From: Marinovum algicola
GTDB taxonomy: Bacteria > Pseudomonadota > Alphaproteobacteria > Rhodobacterales > Rhodobacteraceae
Assembly: GCF_900109145.1 (NCBI RefSeq)
Contig: NZ_FNYY01000023.1
Coordinates: 1 to 64,000, forward strand
DNA: 64,000 bases
Direction: 5' to 3'
Positions 8,249 through 16,742 of the stretch are shown one piece after another. Position 1 is the stretch's first letter. Every line of letters starts with the position of its first letter. The notes beneath the pieces are model-generated. The model was given only the letters and a program-made list of their open reading frames with translations. It was not told where the DNA came from and searched no databases. Made by a program: the position numbers and the translations under genes.

Positions 8249-9364
8249 TTAGATAAGATTGCGCGCCGCCAAATTGCGCATCATGTCTGCCAGACCAAAA
8301 GTCCATTCGGCGCAGGATGTTGAAAGATCGACCGAGTTGACGAGCTGGCCTAATTCGGGACAGGACACAGTGACAATATCGCCTATTTTATGTGTAAATC
8401 CTTGTCCGGGCGCATCTCGGTCCTGTGTGGGGGCGAACAAGGTTCCGAGAAAGAGCACCAACCCGTCGGGGTACTGGTGATGCCTTCCGATGGTTTGTTT
8501 TACCAAGTCTTCGGGGTCTCGGCTGATCTGTTTCATCGAACTCGACCCTTCAAGCCGATAGCCGTCAACGCCCTCGATTGTGAGCTGAATTTCCAGATTC
8601 CGCACGGCGTCAAGGTCAAAAGTATCGTCAAAAAGCCGGATCATCGGTCCGATGGCGCAGCTGGCATTGTTGTCTTTTGCCTTGGACAACAACAAGGCGG
8701 ATCGGCCCTCTACGTCGCGCAAATTGACGTCATTTCCCAATGTCGCGCCCAGGACGGCGCCCTTGGAATTCACAACGAGCACCACTTCGGGTTCCGGGTT
8801 GTTCCAGTTCGAAATGGGATGCAAGCCGACCGCGCTGCCAAAGCCGACAGATGACAGAACCTGGGCTTTGGAAAAGACTTCGGCGTAGGGGCCAATGCCC
8901 ACCTCGAGGTATTGGGACCACAACCCCTCGGCCTTTAGAGCTTCTTTCACCTTTTCGGCCTCGGCAGAGCCCGGGACGATGTTGTTGAGACTGTCACCGA
9001 TACGGGCGGCAACCCGATTTCGGATATCCTCGGCTTTTGCCGCATCGCCCGCGGCTTGCTCTTCAATAACGCGTTCAACCATCGACCCGGCAAAGGTCAC
9101 GCCGCAGGCTTTGACGGCCTGCAAGTCACAGGGCGCCAGCCAATCCCATTCACCTTCGACCGGGCGTCCGGGCGCCGCCGCCACATAGGAGGCCGGGTCG
9201 TCCATTTCCATGATGTCGCGTACCGCCGGCGCATCGCGCGATGTGATATCCAGCAAGGTTCCGTCACGGGCCGTCACGACACATGGACCGACATCCGGGA
9301 CAAGAATGCGCCCAAGCCAGAGGCCATCTGTTTCTGGTATTGGAAGTGGCATAAGAGTTTCCAT
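8249..9364 (-). CDS. FAH-fold 2-keto-3-deoxy-pentonate dehydratase (XylX-like)
   Basis: A 371-residue protein of the fumarylacetoacetate-hydrolase superfamily. Members beside pentonate dehydratase and KGSADH genes (Caulobacter XylX, Azospirillum AraD) dehydrate 2-keto-3-deoxy-pentonate to 2,5-dioxopentanoate. Visible: ACGVTFAGSMVERVIEE at about 91, EVGIGPYAEVF, and the metal-site strand NNPEPEVVLVV with Glu residues. The start is ATG 9364, with a second in-frame ATG four codons later. It is the first gene of the Weimberg block, with a promoter region containing two palindromes upstream. A true FAH or hydratase role is less likely given the context. Confidence 0.82.
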   Translation of the reverse strand: METLMPLPIPETDGLWLGRILVPDVGPCVVTARDGTLLDITSRDAPAVRDIMEMDDPASYVAAAPGRPVEGEWDWLAPCDLQAVKACGVTFAGSMVERVIEEQAAGDAAKAEDIRNRVAARIGDSLNNIVPGSAEAEKVKEALKAEGLWSQYLEVGIGPYAEVFSKAQVLSSVGFGSAVGLHPISNWNNPEPEVVLVVNSKGAVLGATLGNDVNLRDVEGRSALLLSKAKDNNASCAIGPMIRLFDDTFDLDAVRNLEIQLTIEGVDGYRLEGSSSMKQISRDPEDLVKQTIGRHHQYPDGLVLFLGTLFAPTQDRDAPGQGFTHKIGDIVTVSCPELGQLVNSVDLSTSCAEWTFGLADMMRNLAARNLI

Positions 9365-9473
9365 CTGTGTTTCGCGGGCGCGGTCGAAAAATCAACTCAT
9401 GCGCTGACGCCCTCCCCGAGGCGCTCCTTCAGCACCCACACGGCTTGAGCCCTGTCAGCGCGCCGATGACTCT

Positions 9474-9491
9474 ATGATCATTTTAGATCAT
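9474..9491. promoter_or_regulatory. Palindromic operator candidate, site A
   Basis: ATGATC-ATTTTA-GATCAT: perfect 6-bp arms around a 6-bp spacer, 110 nt upstream of the FAH-fold gene. The motif recurs at 9497 and, weaker, at 16248. The adjacent LacI-family regulator is one candidate binder, though LacI sites usually have a CG centre, which this lacks. Confidence 0.5.
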
Positions 9492-9496
9492 CGTCA

Positions 9497-9514
9497 ATGA
9501 TCATTTTGGGTCAT
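9497..9514. promoter_or_regulatory. Palindromic operator candidate, site B
   Basis: ATGATC-ATTTTG-GGTCAT: the same motif as site A with one changed arm base, starting 23 bp downstream, so both sites lie on about the same face of the helix. They sit in the 216-nt gap between the regulator gene and the Weimberg genes; no gene is seen in that gap. Confidence 0.5.
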
Positions 9515-9580
9515 TCCAGGATCGATATTTGACATTTTGCACTCTTCAAAATTGACAGCCAGAGCAACCAAATCTTCAGG

Positions 9581-10600
9581 TCAAGGCATGTTGTCGGCGA
9601 GGAAGATATCGATGGTTATCTTCTCCTGGCTTTCGACAATTGGCGCCCCCAGGCAATGAGCCCGCAGGACACGTACCGCGCTTCTGGCGATGTGATCGAC
9701 GTTCTGGCCAATAACCGCATCCAACTCACCGCGCGACAAGGCTTCCCGCAGGCGCGGCGTCAACTCATGCATGATGACAATCGGTCGCTGTTCTATTTCG
9801 CTCAATGCCCTCAGTATGCCACTGTTGCCTGCGCTGCTGGAATAGATGCCGGAAATGTCCGGATGCTCCGCCAGCAGCTTGCGAACCAACTGATAATTCT
9901 TTTCGATTATGCTGTTGCCTTCAAGCGGCTCCAGAACCTCGACTGTCTTAAGGGTCGCGTCCAAGGCTTGGTTAAAGCCATAGATGCGATCAATTTGATC
10001 CCGCAACCGCGCCGTGCCGCAAACGATCGCGATCTTGTGGCGTCCGGCCGGCAGGAAGCGCCCCATCAGGCTTCCCGCAACACGCCCGGCGTTCACATTA
10101 TTGATGCCGATGAAATTGACCGGCGCGTCGGTGATGTCCGAAACCAACGTCACCACCTGAAGCCCGCGGGTCTTGGCCCTTTCGATCGCATGCCGCACGC
10201 CGGGCGCATCCACGGCAAAGACAGCAATCCCCTGATAGTCCTCGCAGGACACGGCATCCAGCTGCGCGATGATCGCTTCATCATCGTCGAACGGGATATA
10301 TCCGAAATCGATTTTCACCTCATAGTCGGGCACTGCGGCGGGGGCGGAGGCCACCGCTTGCTTGAACATTTGCAGGAAGGCACTTTCCCCGTTTGGAATG
10401 AGAAACAAGAACTTGAGGACACCGCGAACCGAATGCGTGATGGAATCAGGCAATTGGCGGTAACCCAGCTCCCGGACGGCGTTCGCCACCTTCTCGCGGG
10501 CATTGGCGCTGACGCTTCCGCGATTGTTCAGAACGCGCCCCACGGTCGCCGTGCTGACATCTGCATGTCGAGCTATATCCTCGACCGTCGGCTTCTTCAT
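9581..10600 (-). CDS. LacI-family transcriptional regulator (block A)
   Basis: 339 residues. The N-terminal HTH reads [20 protein letters not shown] (residues 4-23), with the LacI hinge helix region to about 60, followed by a sugar-binding periplasmic-fold domain ([18 protein letters not shown] near 170). It is probably a repressor released by a pentose or a pathway intermediate. It lies between the CUT1 importer genes upstream and the Weimberg genes downstream, all on one strand, and likely controls both through sites near 9474-9514 and 16248. The block B regulator is a paralogue with a similar recognition helix (VSLSTVDRVLN). ATG 10600 follows a good GGGGAGGA ribosome-binding site. Confidence 0.9.
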   Translation of the reverse strand: MKKPTVEDIARHADVSTATVGRVLNNRGSVSANAREKVANAVRELGYRQLPDSITHSVRGVLKFLFLIPNGESAFLQMFKQAVASAPAAVPDYEVKIDFGYIPFDDDEAIIAQLDAVSCEDYQGIAVFAVDAPGVRHAIERAKTRGLQVVTLVSDITDAPVNFIGINNVNAGRVAGSLMGRFLPAGRHKIAIVCGTARLRDQIDRIYGFNQALDATLKTVEVLEPLEGNSIIEKNYQLVRKLLAEHPDISGIYSSSAGNSGILRALSEIEQRPIVIMHELTPRLREALSRGELDAVIGQNVDHIARSAVRVLRAHCLGAPIVESQEKITIDIFLADNMP

Positions 10601-10872
10601 CGAGATCCTCCCCAGTTAGCGCCCCTCTCCTTTACCCTGAGGGCTGGGCAAGAAAAAGACAACGGTTCTGACGTAAAAAGATCATCTAGAGCCGCATTTT
10701 GATCGCACATACCAAGAGGTGAGCCCGCGACACCGCCCGTCAACAACGGGGCTGGCCATCCCCTCCCGGGGGATCTGTGCCGTTTATCAAGGCGTCCAAT
10801 CATCGGCGAAACGACAACCGGCGGCAAATCTGTCTCTCCTGCCGCCGGCCTTCGCTTCAACGGCCGCTGGGC

Positions 10873-11901
10873 TCAAGTGCCTGCGATTTCCTTTGCCTTT
10901 TCAAAGAACCCGCGTTTGCGTGGGGATGAGATGCCCCAGTTCACCGGCACCGATTGATAGCCATCGTCGGGGCCATCCCCGTCCATCCTGTAGTCGAAAA
11001 AGCCCCAGCCGGCATAGCTTTCCACCGCGGCAACGAAATTGTTGTCATCCTTGTCAAAGTCGAAATGGTCATCCTCGTTGAACAGGATAGGCATCGGCCT
11101 GTAGCCCGGCACCTCGCGGGTCTTGCGCACCATGTCGCGGATCAGGTCGGGGTCATCCTGACCGTTTCCGTGAATCAGGATGAAATCGCTGCGCTCGACG
11201 ACGTTGGTCTTGGGAATGAAGCCGCCGCCATAACTTGTCCCGGTCAAAAGACGACGACCATCCTTTTCGACGGATTTCGCGATGTCGATCAATTCGTGCA
11301 CACCGTCCGGCATGAGAACCGGCAGCTGGTAAAGGATATCGCACTCATTGTTGATTTCCAGAAGGATGTTGCTGTGCCCCGTCTCCAACAACCAGGTCAC
11401 GGCATTGTGCACGGCCGTTCGCACCGCATCCTCGCTGGCGAATATCTTCTCTTGACCGAAGTAGAACAGCCCGACGATCACCACCATGCCCAGCTCATCC
11501 GCCGCCCTGAGAATGCGGCTCAGCCGATCGAGGTATTCGTCGCGCAACGCGCCCTCAGGCGTGAATGCCGAGTTGATCCATGGCTGTTGCTTGGAATAGC
11601 CGTAGGGACTGCCTCCCTGAAGGTTGATCGTGAAAGCCAGCACGCCATGCGCCTTCCAGCTCGGCATTGCCGCGATGAACTCCTCGGTGTTGCGATCCGC
11701 ATCCCAGCTCCCGGTATCCGCATAGGCCCAGTCGTCACGTGTCTCCGGATTCAGATCGTCAAAGATGCCTTGCACCATGCGGGTGTTCAGCAAGAGACCC
11801 TCGACCGGATGCCCTTTCCAGCTCCGCCCGCGATAGGTCGGCGCCCCGTTGATCTGGAACTTCGCGCCGTCAATGGTGACTTCGGTAGATTTGGTGGTCA
11901 T
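10873..11901 (-). CDS. Unassigned intracellular glycosidase-like protein (clan GH-A TIM barrel, tentative)
   Basis: 342 residues with no signal peptide, so probably cytoplasmic. I do not recognise a characterised family. The fold looks like a TIM-barrel GH-A enzyme. NNEC at 184-187 resembles the Asn-Glu acid/base motif of GH5-like enzymes (Glu186). LFNEDDH places a second Glu at 276, about 90 residues on, where a nucleophile would lie. His244 sits in LIHGNG, and aromatic stretches (YGYSKQQPW, GLFYFGQ) could form a sugar site. It is the last gene of the importer operon, 10 nt after the ATPase gene, so its substrate is probably the imported oligosaccharide. Alternative: a non-catalytic sugar-binding barrel. 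Confidence 0.6.
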   Translation of the reverse strand: MTTKSTEVTIDGAKFQINGAPTYRGRSWKGHPVEGLLLNTRMVQGIFDDLNPETRDDWAYADTGSWDADRNTEEFIAAMPSWKAHGVLAFTINLQGGSPYGYSKQQPWINSAFTPEGALRDEYLDRLSRILRAADELGMVVIVGLFYFGQEKIFASEDAVRTAVHNAVTWLLETGHSNILLEINNECDILYQLPVLMPDGVHELIDIAKSVEKDGRRLLTGTSYGGGFIPKTNVVERSDFILIHGNGQDDPDLIRDMVRKTREVPGYRPMPILFNEDDHFDFDKDDNNFVAAVESYAGWGFFDYRMDGDGPDDGYQSVPVNWGISSPRKRGFFEKAKEIAGT

Positions 11902-11911
11902 GTGATGTCCC

Positions 11912-12976
11912 TTACTGGTCCAGGCGAATGCCGGACGATGTGTCGAACAGATGGCAATGCTCCTTCGCCATCCAGATATCGATGAAGTCCCCGACCCTGT
12001 GAGCCACCCGACCGGTCACCTCGATGGTCACTTTTTCGTCGCCCATTTCGACGACAAGGATCGTCGCGGGGCCGGTTGGCTCGATCACCGAGACCATGCA
12101 GCGCACTTTCATGCCCCCGGTATCCGAAAGCGAAATATATTCAGGCCGAATGCCAAGCGTGACCTCGGCCCCGGCCCGCAAGGACGCTCCCAGCGGCAGT
12201 TCAAGTCCACTGCCCAGCACGACAGTACCGCTGTCCGAAATGGTCCCGTCGATCAGGTTCATGGACGGCGAGCCAAGGAATTCCGCGACAAAGCGGTTGG
12301 CGGGCTGGTCATAGAGATCCAGCGGCGCTCCGACCTGTTCGATTGTGCCGGCGTTCATGACGACAATGCGGTCGGCCATGGTCATGGCTTCGATCTGGTC
12401 GTGGGTGACATAGACAATCGTGGTGCCCAGACGGTTGTGCAGCGACTTGATCTCGGCGCGCATCTGAACCCGCAGCTTTGCATCCAGATTGGACAGCGGT
12501 TCATCGAACAGGAACACCGAAGGATCGCGCACGATCGAACGCCCCATCGCAACCCGTTGGCGTTGCCCGCCCGACAATTGCGCCGGCTTGCGATCCAACA
12601 GGGAATCCAGCGCGAGGATCTTTGCCACCTCGTTGACGCGCTCGGCAACCTCCGCCTTGTCCGCGCCGTCGAGCTTCAGCGAAAAACCCATGTTTCCGGC
12701 AACCGTCATATGCGGGTAGAGCGCGTAAGACTGGAACACCATCGCGATATTTCTTTGGCGCGGCATCATGTTGTTGACGACCTCGCCATCGATCGCGACC
12801 TCGCCCTCGGTGATGCTTTCCAGCCCCGCCAACATGCGCAAGAGCGTGGACTTTCCGCAGCCCGATGGCCCGACCAGCACGATGAATTCGCCTTTCGTCA
12901 CCTCCAGCGACAGATCGGGAATGGCCGTGACGGCACCGTATTTCTTGGTGACGTTCCGAACAGAAATTGTGGACAT
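11912..12976 (-). CDS. CUT1 ABC transporter ATP-binding protein (MalK/UgpC-like)
   Basis: 354 residues, the ATPase of the block A importer. Walker A is GPSGCGKST near 38, the Q-loop is in MVFQSYALYPH, the signature is LSGGQRQR, Walker B is VFLFDEPLSNLD, and the H-loop is VTHDQ. After residue ~235 comes a TOBE/MalK regulatory domain (LGIRPEY). The gene is followed after 10 nt by the glycosidase-like gene and preceded by the two permeases, so the operon order is SBP, MalF-like, MalG-like, ATPase, hydrolase. MalK-type ATPases are sometimes shared between importers; block B has its own. Confidence 0.93.
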   Translation of the reverse strand: MSTISVRNVTKKYGAVTAIPDLSLEVTKGEFIVLVGPSGCGKSTLLRMLAGLESITEGEVAIDGEVVNNMMPRQRNIAMVFQSYALYPHMTVAGNMGFSLKLDGADKAEVAERVNEVAKILALDSLLDRKPAQLSGGQRQRVAMGRSIVRDPSVFLFDEPLSNLDAKLRVQMRAEIKSLHNRLGTTIVYVTHDQIEAMTMADRIVVMNAGTIEQVGAPLDLYDQPANRFVAEFLGSPSMNLIDGTISDSGTVVLGSGLELPLGASLRAGAEVTLGIRPEYISLSDTGGMKVRCMVSVIEPTGPATILVVEMGDEKVTIEVTGRVAHRVGDFIDIWMAKEHCHLFDTSSGIRLDQ

Positions 12977-12993
12977 TCTTGGGGGTCCTCAGC

Positions 12994-13887
12994 TTATTTG
13001 ACAGAGCCAGAGGTCAGCCCGGAAACGAGCCATCTCTGCACGAAAATGAACATGATCAGCGCCGGCACAGTGGCCAACACGCAGGCGGCCATGAACATGC
13101 TGACATAGCGGGTGCCGCCACCTTCGGCCGTCAGATCTCCGATCCCGACCTGGATCGTCTTCATCTCGCTGGAATTGAGCAGCAAGGACGCCCAGAGAAA
13201 ATCGTTCCATGCATTGAGGAAGGTAAAGATCGTCACCGCGGCCAATCCCGGAAGGGAAATCGGCAGGATGATCCGCAGGAAGGTCGAGATGTAGCTGCAC
13301 CCATCCACCAGCGCCGCCTCTTCGATCTCGGGCGGACATGAGGATTCGAAATACCCTTTCAGCAACAGGATCGAAAACGGCAGAGAGAACCCGGCATAGG
13401 ACAGGATCAAACCGGTATAGGTGTTCAACAGGCCGGCATCCTGAATCAGCGCATACAGCGGAAAGACACGGGTGATCGGCGGGATCAGCTGGGTCACAAG
13501 GATCGTGACGAGGATCAGGGTCATGCCCGGAAAGCGGAACCGCGACAGGACATAGGCGGCGCTGGTCCCGATCAACGTTGCCAACAGCGCCGCCGCCGCC
13601 GAGACGTAGATCGAGTTGAAGATATAGCGCCAGATTGGGATCAGCAGGTTGATGTCCTGGTAGGAATCCAGCCGGATCTGATCGGGAATCCACTTTGGCG
13701 GCAATTGCTTGATTTCCGCCGCCGTCTGGAACGAGCTTTTGAGCATCCAGAAGATCGGCAGCAGAATGTAGATCAGCGCAATGACGGTTGCGGCAATGAC
13801 GGTCAGCTTGGTGATCGTGTCGACACGGCGATAGCGGGAAAAGATCCCCTGCCCCTGACGCACAGCCGGATTGACGGTGGCATCCAT
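12994..13887 (-). CDS. CUT1 ABC transporter permease (MalG-like)
   Basis: 297 residues from ATG 13887; the frame upstream of this point overlaps the partner permease and is discarded. There are six predicted membrane spans: the first at about 28-50 (VIAATVIALIYILLPIFWML), and the last near the C terminus (ACVLATVPALIMFIFVQ). The EAA loop is EEAALVDGCSYISTFLRIILP near residue 200, which docks on the ATPase. It ends RWLVSGLTSGSVK, typical of MalG. The gap to the MalF-like gene is 2 nt. Confidence 0.93.
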   Translation of the reverse strand: MDATVNPAVRQGQGIFSRYRRVDTITKLTVIAATVIALIYILLPIFWMLKSSFQTAAEIKQLPPKWIPDQIRLDSYQDINLLIPIWRYIFNSIYVSAAAALLATLIGTSAAYVLSRFRFPGMTLILVTILVTQLIPPITRVFPLYALIQDAGLLNTYTGLILSYAGFSLPFSILLLKGYFESSCPPEIEEAALVDGCSYISTFLRIILPISLPGLAAVTIFTFLNAWNDFLWASLLLNSSEMKTIQVGIGDLTAEGGGTRYVSMFMAACVLATVPALIMFIFVQRWLVSGLTSGSVK

Positions 13888-13889
13888 GG

Positions 13890-14795
13890 TTATTTGTCTT
13901 TCCTGATTTGCGCGCGGATATAGAAGATGCAGATCACGCTGGTCATCAGAAAGACCACACCGCTTGCCGCAGACGCATAATCGAAGCGGAAGAAGTTGAA
14001 GGCCTGCTGATAGGCGTATACCGCCGCGACATTGGTCATGTCCTGCGGGCCACCGCCGGTCATGATGAAGTTGATTTCGAAGTGTCCGAAACCGGTGATC
14101 AGCAACAGCATCACGATGACACCGAGAACCGGTTTCAGCAAAGGCAGGGTGATATACCTGAAACGCCCGATCAGGCTTGCCCCGTCGATCGAGGCCGCTT
14201 CGTACAAGCTGCGCGATATCGACTGCATGCCCGCCAGCAGAAAGATCACCACAAACGGCAGCCCGTTCCACACCCGCACCGCCACCACGGACGCCAACGG
14301 CAGCGAAAGCGGTCCGGCGTCAGTGGTATCGGTCAGAAACCGCAGGTTGCCGTCGATCAGCCCCCAATCCATGAGAAGTGCGTTGATCGGGCTGCGATCG
14401 GTGTCCAGCATCCACACCCAGATGGCCGCGGCCACGACGGGCGGCACGAACCACGGGGCGCAGATCAGGGTTCTGACAATGGCGCGCCCGCGATATTTCG
14501 CATTCATGACATGCGCCAGCAGCAGCCCGAGCGCCACGACCAGAGCCATGACCATGACGGTCATCACCACGGTATTGACCAGCGAGGTCACGAACCGTTG
14601 GTCAGACAAGACTACCTGATAATTGCGCCATCCCACGAACGTCTCGCCGGCGGTTTCCGCCTGAATCAGATCGTAGTCCAGAAAGCTCCACCATAGCGAC
14701 GTGACCATCGGCACGATGCCAAGGGCCAACGTAATCAGAAGCGCCGGTGCAACCATCAGATAGCAAAAGAGATTCTTGCGCAGTTCCATCGCCAT
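13890..14795 (-). CDS. CUT1 ABC transporter permease (MalF-like)
   Basis: About 301 residues with six predicted membrane spans, the first at YLMVAPALLITLALGIVPMV. The EAA loop is EAASIDGASLIGRFRYITLP near residue 205. ATG 14795 is preferred to GTG 14798 because an AGGA motif lies 5 nt before it. It forms the inner-membrane channel with the MalG-like protein next to it. It is preceded by a hairpin that separates it from the binding-protein gene. Confidence 0.92.
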   Translation of the reverse strand: MAMELRKNLFCYLMVAPALLITLALGIVPMVTSLWWSFLDYDLIQAETAGETFVGWRNYQVVLSDQRFVTSLVNTVVMTVMVMALVVALGLLLAHVMNAKYRGRAIVRTLICAPWFVPPVVAAAIWVWMLDTDRSPINALLMDWGLIDGNLRFLTDTTDAGPLSLPLASVVAVRVWNGLPFVVIFLLAGMQSISRSLYEAASIDGASLIGRFRYITLPLLKPVLGVIVMLLLITGFGHFEINFIMTGGGPQDMTNVAAVYAYQQAFNFFRFDYASAASGVVFLMTSVICIFYIRAQIRKDK

Positions 14796-14828
14796 CACGT
14801 CCTGTTTGTCTGGAAATGCGGCGCGAGA

Positions 14829-14842
14829 CCCGGCCAGCCGGG
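14829..14842 (-). terminator. GC hairpin between binding-protein and permease genes (block A)
   Basis: CCCGGC-CA-GCCGGG, with more pairing outside (GCGG/CCGC), lies in the 63-nt gap. No U-run. Likely an RNA-stability or partial-termination element that raises binding-protein over permease expression. Confidence 0.4.
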
Positions 14843-14858
14843 CCCCGCACCAGGGAGG

Positions 14859-16154
14859 TTACTTGTTGAACGCCCGATCCATTTCGGCCTGCATCCGCTC
14901 TTCGGCCCGCTTGATCGTTTCGTCCATGTCGGCCTGCCGGATCACCACGTCATAAACCATGTCGTAGATCACGGCGCCGGCCTCATCCGCGGCAAGCGCA
15001 TTCCACACCGGCGACGGGTGCTGCGACGTATGGGCGAATTCGAGACTTTCGGTCAGGACCGACTTCCATTCGGTATCGCTCCAGAATTCGGAATTCATCA
15101 CACCGCGGTGCGGGCTGACATTGCCGCTCGCCTCGCTGAGCACCTGCATGTTTTCTTCTCGGCTCAGGAACTCGATCCATTTGACGCAGGACTCGACGTT
15201 TTCGCTGCCGCGCAGGACGCCAAAATATCCTGACCCCGAATAGGCATCGCGCCCCTCCGGGCCGGCCGCAGGCACGGCCAGGGCCCATTTGTCGTTCAGC
15301 TCGGGATATTCCACCGTCCAGTTCGAGGGCCAGCCGCCGGGTACGCTGCCGACGATCGACACCTTGCCCGCCAGAAAGGCCTCGCCGGTGTCGTTCCCCT
15401 TTTCCATGAAGTCAGGATCAAGAACCTCATGCGTCCAGACAAGGTCTTTCAGGAATTGCAGGGCGGTGCGCATGGCTTCGTTGTCGATGGTCGCGGTGCG
15501 GCCGTCTTCGGTCATCATTTCACCGCCGGCCTGCCAGTATAGCGGCGGAAACGATTGTCCGATGTTGTTGTTGCCAAGCCCGAAGCCCCATTGCGTCACG
15601 TTGCCGTTTTCGTCGCGCAAGGTCAGCTTCTTGGCATGCTCAACCAATTCGTCCCAGGTATCGGGGGGCGCGGTCAGGCCGGCCACCTCGAAATGATCGG
15701 TGCGATACATCATCGGACGCACGTCGCCACGCCAGGGGATGCCGTAGAAATCACCGCTCCACGTCACGTCCTGAAGGCTGCCCGTGAAAAAGTCTGTGTC
15801 GAGCGCAGGCCAGGTGCTGTCACGGTATTCATTGAGCGGCAGCGGCCCATGCTCGGTTCCGCCGATGGCGGAAAATGAATGCAGGAAGAACATGTCGGCG
15901 CAGTCCGGGGCCGGCCCGCCCTGAGCCACTGTAAGCCACCGCCGAAAGGCGACGCTCCAGTTGATCGGCTCGTAATTGACGGTGATGCCCGACTCGGCCT
16001 CGAATTCGTCGGCCAAGGCTTCGATTGACTGTTTCCAAGCAATGAGGTCGCCGTACGGCTGCGTCCAGAACTCGACCTCCTGAGCTTGCGCGGCCACATG
16101 AAGCGATCCGATGATCGCACCCAGCGCAACGCTCCGCGCCAATTTTCCCTGCAT
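14859..16154 (-). CDS. CUT1 ABC transporter extracellular solute-binding protein (block A)
   Basis: 431 residues of the family 1 (maltose/oligosaccharide) binding proteins. The start is ATG 16154, chosen for GGGAGGA 6-7 nt upstream and because it begins a clean Sec signal peptide (MQGKLARSVALGAIIGSLHVAAQAQ, cut after AQA, given here as residues 1-25 in outline only). The mature part begins EVEFWTQPYGDL. Later aromatic stretches such as YGIPWRGDVRPM probably form the sugar cleft. It is the first gene of the block A importer operon. The ligand is unknown; xylo- or arabino-oligosaccharide is inferred from the pentose genes downstream. Confidence 0.9.
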   Translation of the reverse strand: MQGKLARSVALGAIIGSLHVAAQAQEVEFWTQPYGDLIAWKQSIEALADEFEAESGITVNYEPINWSVAFRRWLTVAQGGPAPDCADMFFLHSFSAIGGTEHGPLPLNEYRDSTWPALDTDFFTGSLQDVTWSGDFYGIPWRGDVRPMMYRTDHFEVAGLTAPPDTWDELVEHAKKLTLRDENGNVTQWGFGLGNNNIGQSFPPLYWQAGGEMMTEDGRTATIDNEAMRTALQFLKDLVWTHEVLDPDFMEKGNDTGEAFLAGKVSIVGSVPGGWPSNWTVEYPELNDKWALAVPAAGPEGRDAYSGSGYFGVLRGSENVESCVKWIEFLSREENMQVLSEASGNVSPHRGVMNSEFWSDTEWKSVLTESLEFAHTSQHPSPVWNALAADEAGAVIYDMVYDVVIRQADMDETIKRAEERMQAEMDRAFNK

Positions 16155-16247
16155 TTGATGTCCTCCCTGAGTCGCCATTCCACCACCCACACTATGTGAG
16201 CGATGCTTGTGCGTGAGTTAACGTATGCACTAATTTCAACATAGTCA

Positions 16248-16265
16248 ATGACTGATTTGGATCAT
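16248..16265. promoter_or_regulatory. Palindromic operator candidate, site C
   Basis: ATGACTGATTTGGATCAT, matching sites A and B at ATGA, TTT, G and TCAT positions (13 of 18 bases with site A). It is about 94 nt upstream of the block A binding-protein gene, so both ends of block A may answer to one regulator. Confidence 0.4.
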
Positions 16266-16704
16266 CCCAAGGCTGTAATGCGTCACGTCCCGTGCGCGAA
16301 GCCACGCCGAAGGGCGCGATGAAGATCGCGCGCCACACCAAAGTTAAAAGGATTTTTCCAATCGGCATTGCGCTCACGCGCCTGCTCGCCGCCCTGTCAC
16401 AGCGGCCTGACCGAAACCGGGGAACACCACGTCTTCGAACACTATCATGAGCAGAAGCGCCCCCATGATCGGCAAACGTCCCGCCGTTCGCGCAGTAATG
16501 CGCGGGTCGCGTGGGAGCGATGCACGCGCGTCATTCAGGGTCTGGTTTGCAGACCTGCCCCATCACCGTCAGGATCAACCACGGGTGCCACCCGCTTCGC
16601 CGGCAGTTCGGGCATCAAACACTCCGATCCCGTGCCGCGTCACCCTCGGATCGCTGCGGGTCGCGCCGAGAACTTCGGCCTTCCTGATAAATCTGGCCGG
16701 AGGT

Positions 16705-16736
16705 GCAGCGGCGGCCCCGGTCGGGACCGCCGCTGC
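16705..16736 (-). terminator. Strong hairpin after xylose isomerase gene
   Basis: GCAGCGGCGG pairs perfectly with CCGCCGCTGC, and the 12-nt loop itself can pair (CCCG/CGGG). It lies 7 nt after the xylA stop on the minus strand. There is no U-run on the downstream side, so termination may be factor-assisted. Confidence 0.6.
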
Positions 16737-16742
16737 AAAACC

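Larger units (their letters stand above)
16155..16742. other. Intergenic region between block A and block B
   Basis: 588 bases without a convincing gene. The end near 16155-16350 is AT-richer and holds the promoter region of the block A importer, with the palindrome at 16248 and a looser dyad TTAACGTATGCACTAA at about 16218-16233. The part from 16360 to 16700 is GC-rich with short open frames in both directions that show no motif or ribosome-binding site. A hairpin at 16705-16736 closes block B. Confidence 0.5.

Noticed and set aside
16360-16700. Possible gene in the gap between the two pentose blocks
   Set aside because: Short frames in both directions without motif, signal peptide or ribosome-binding site.
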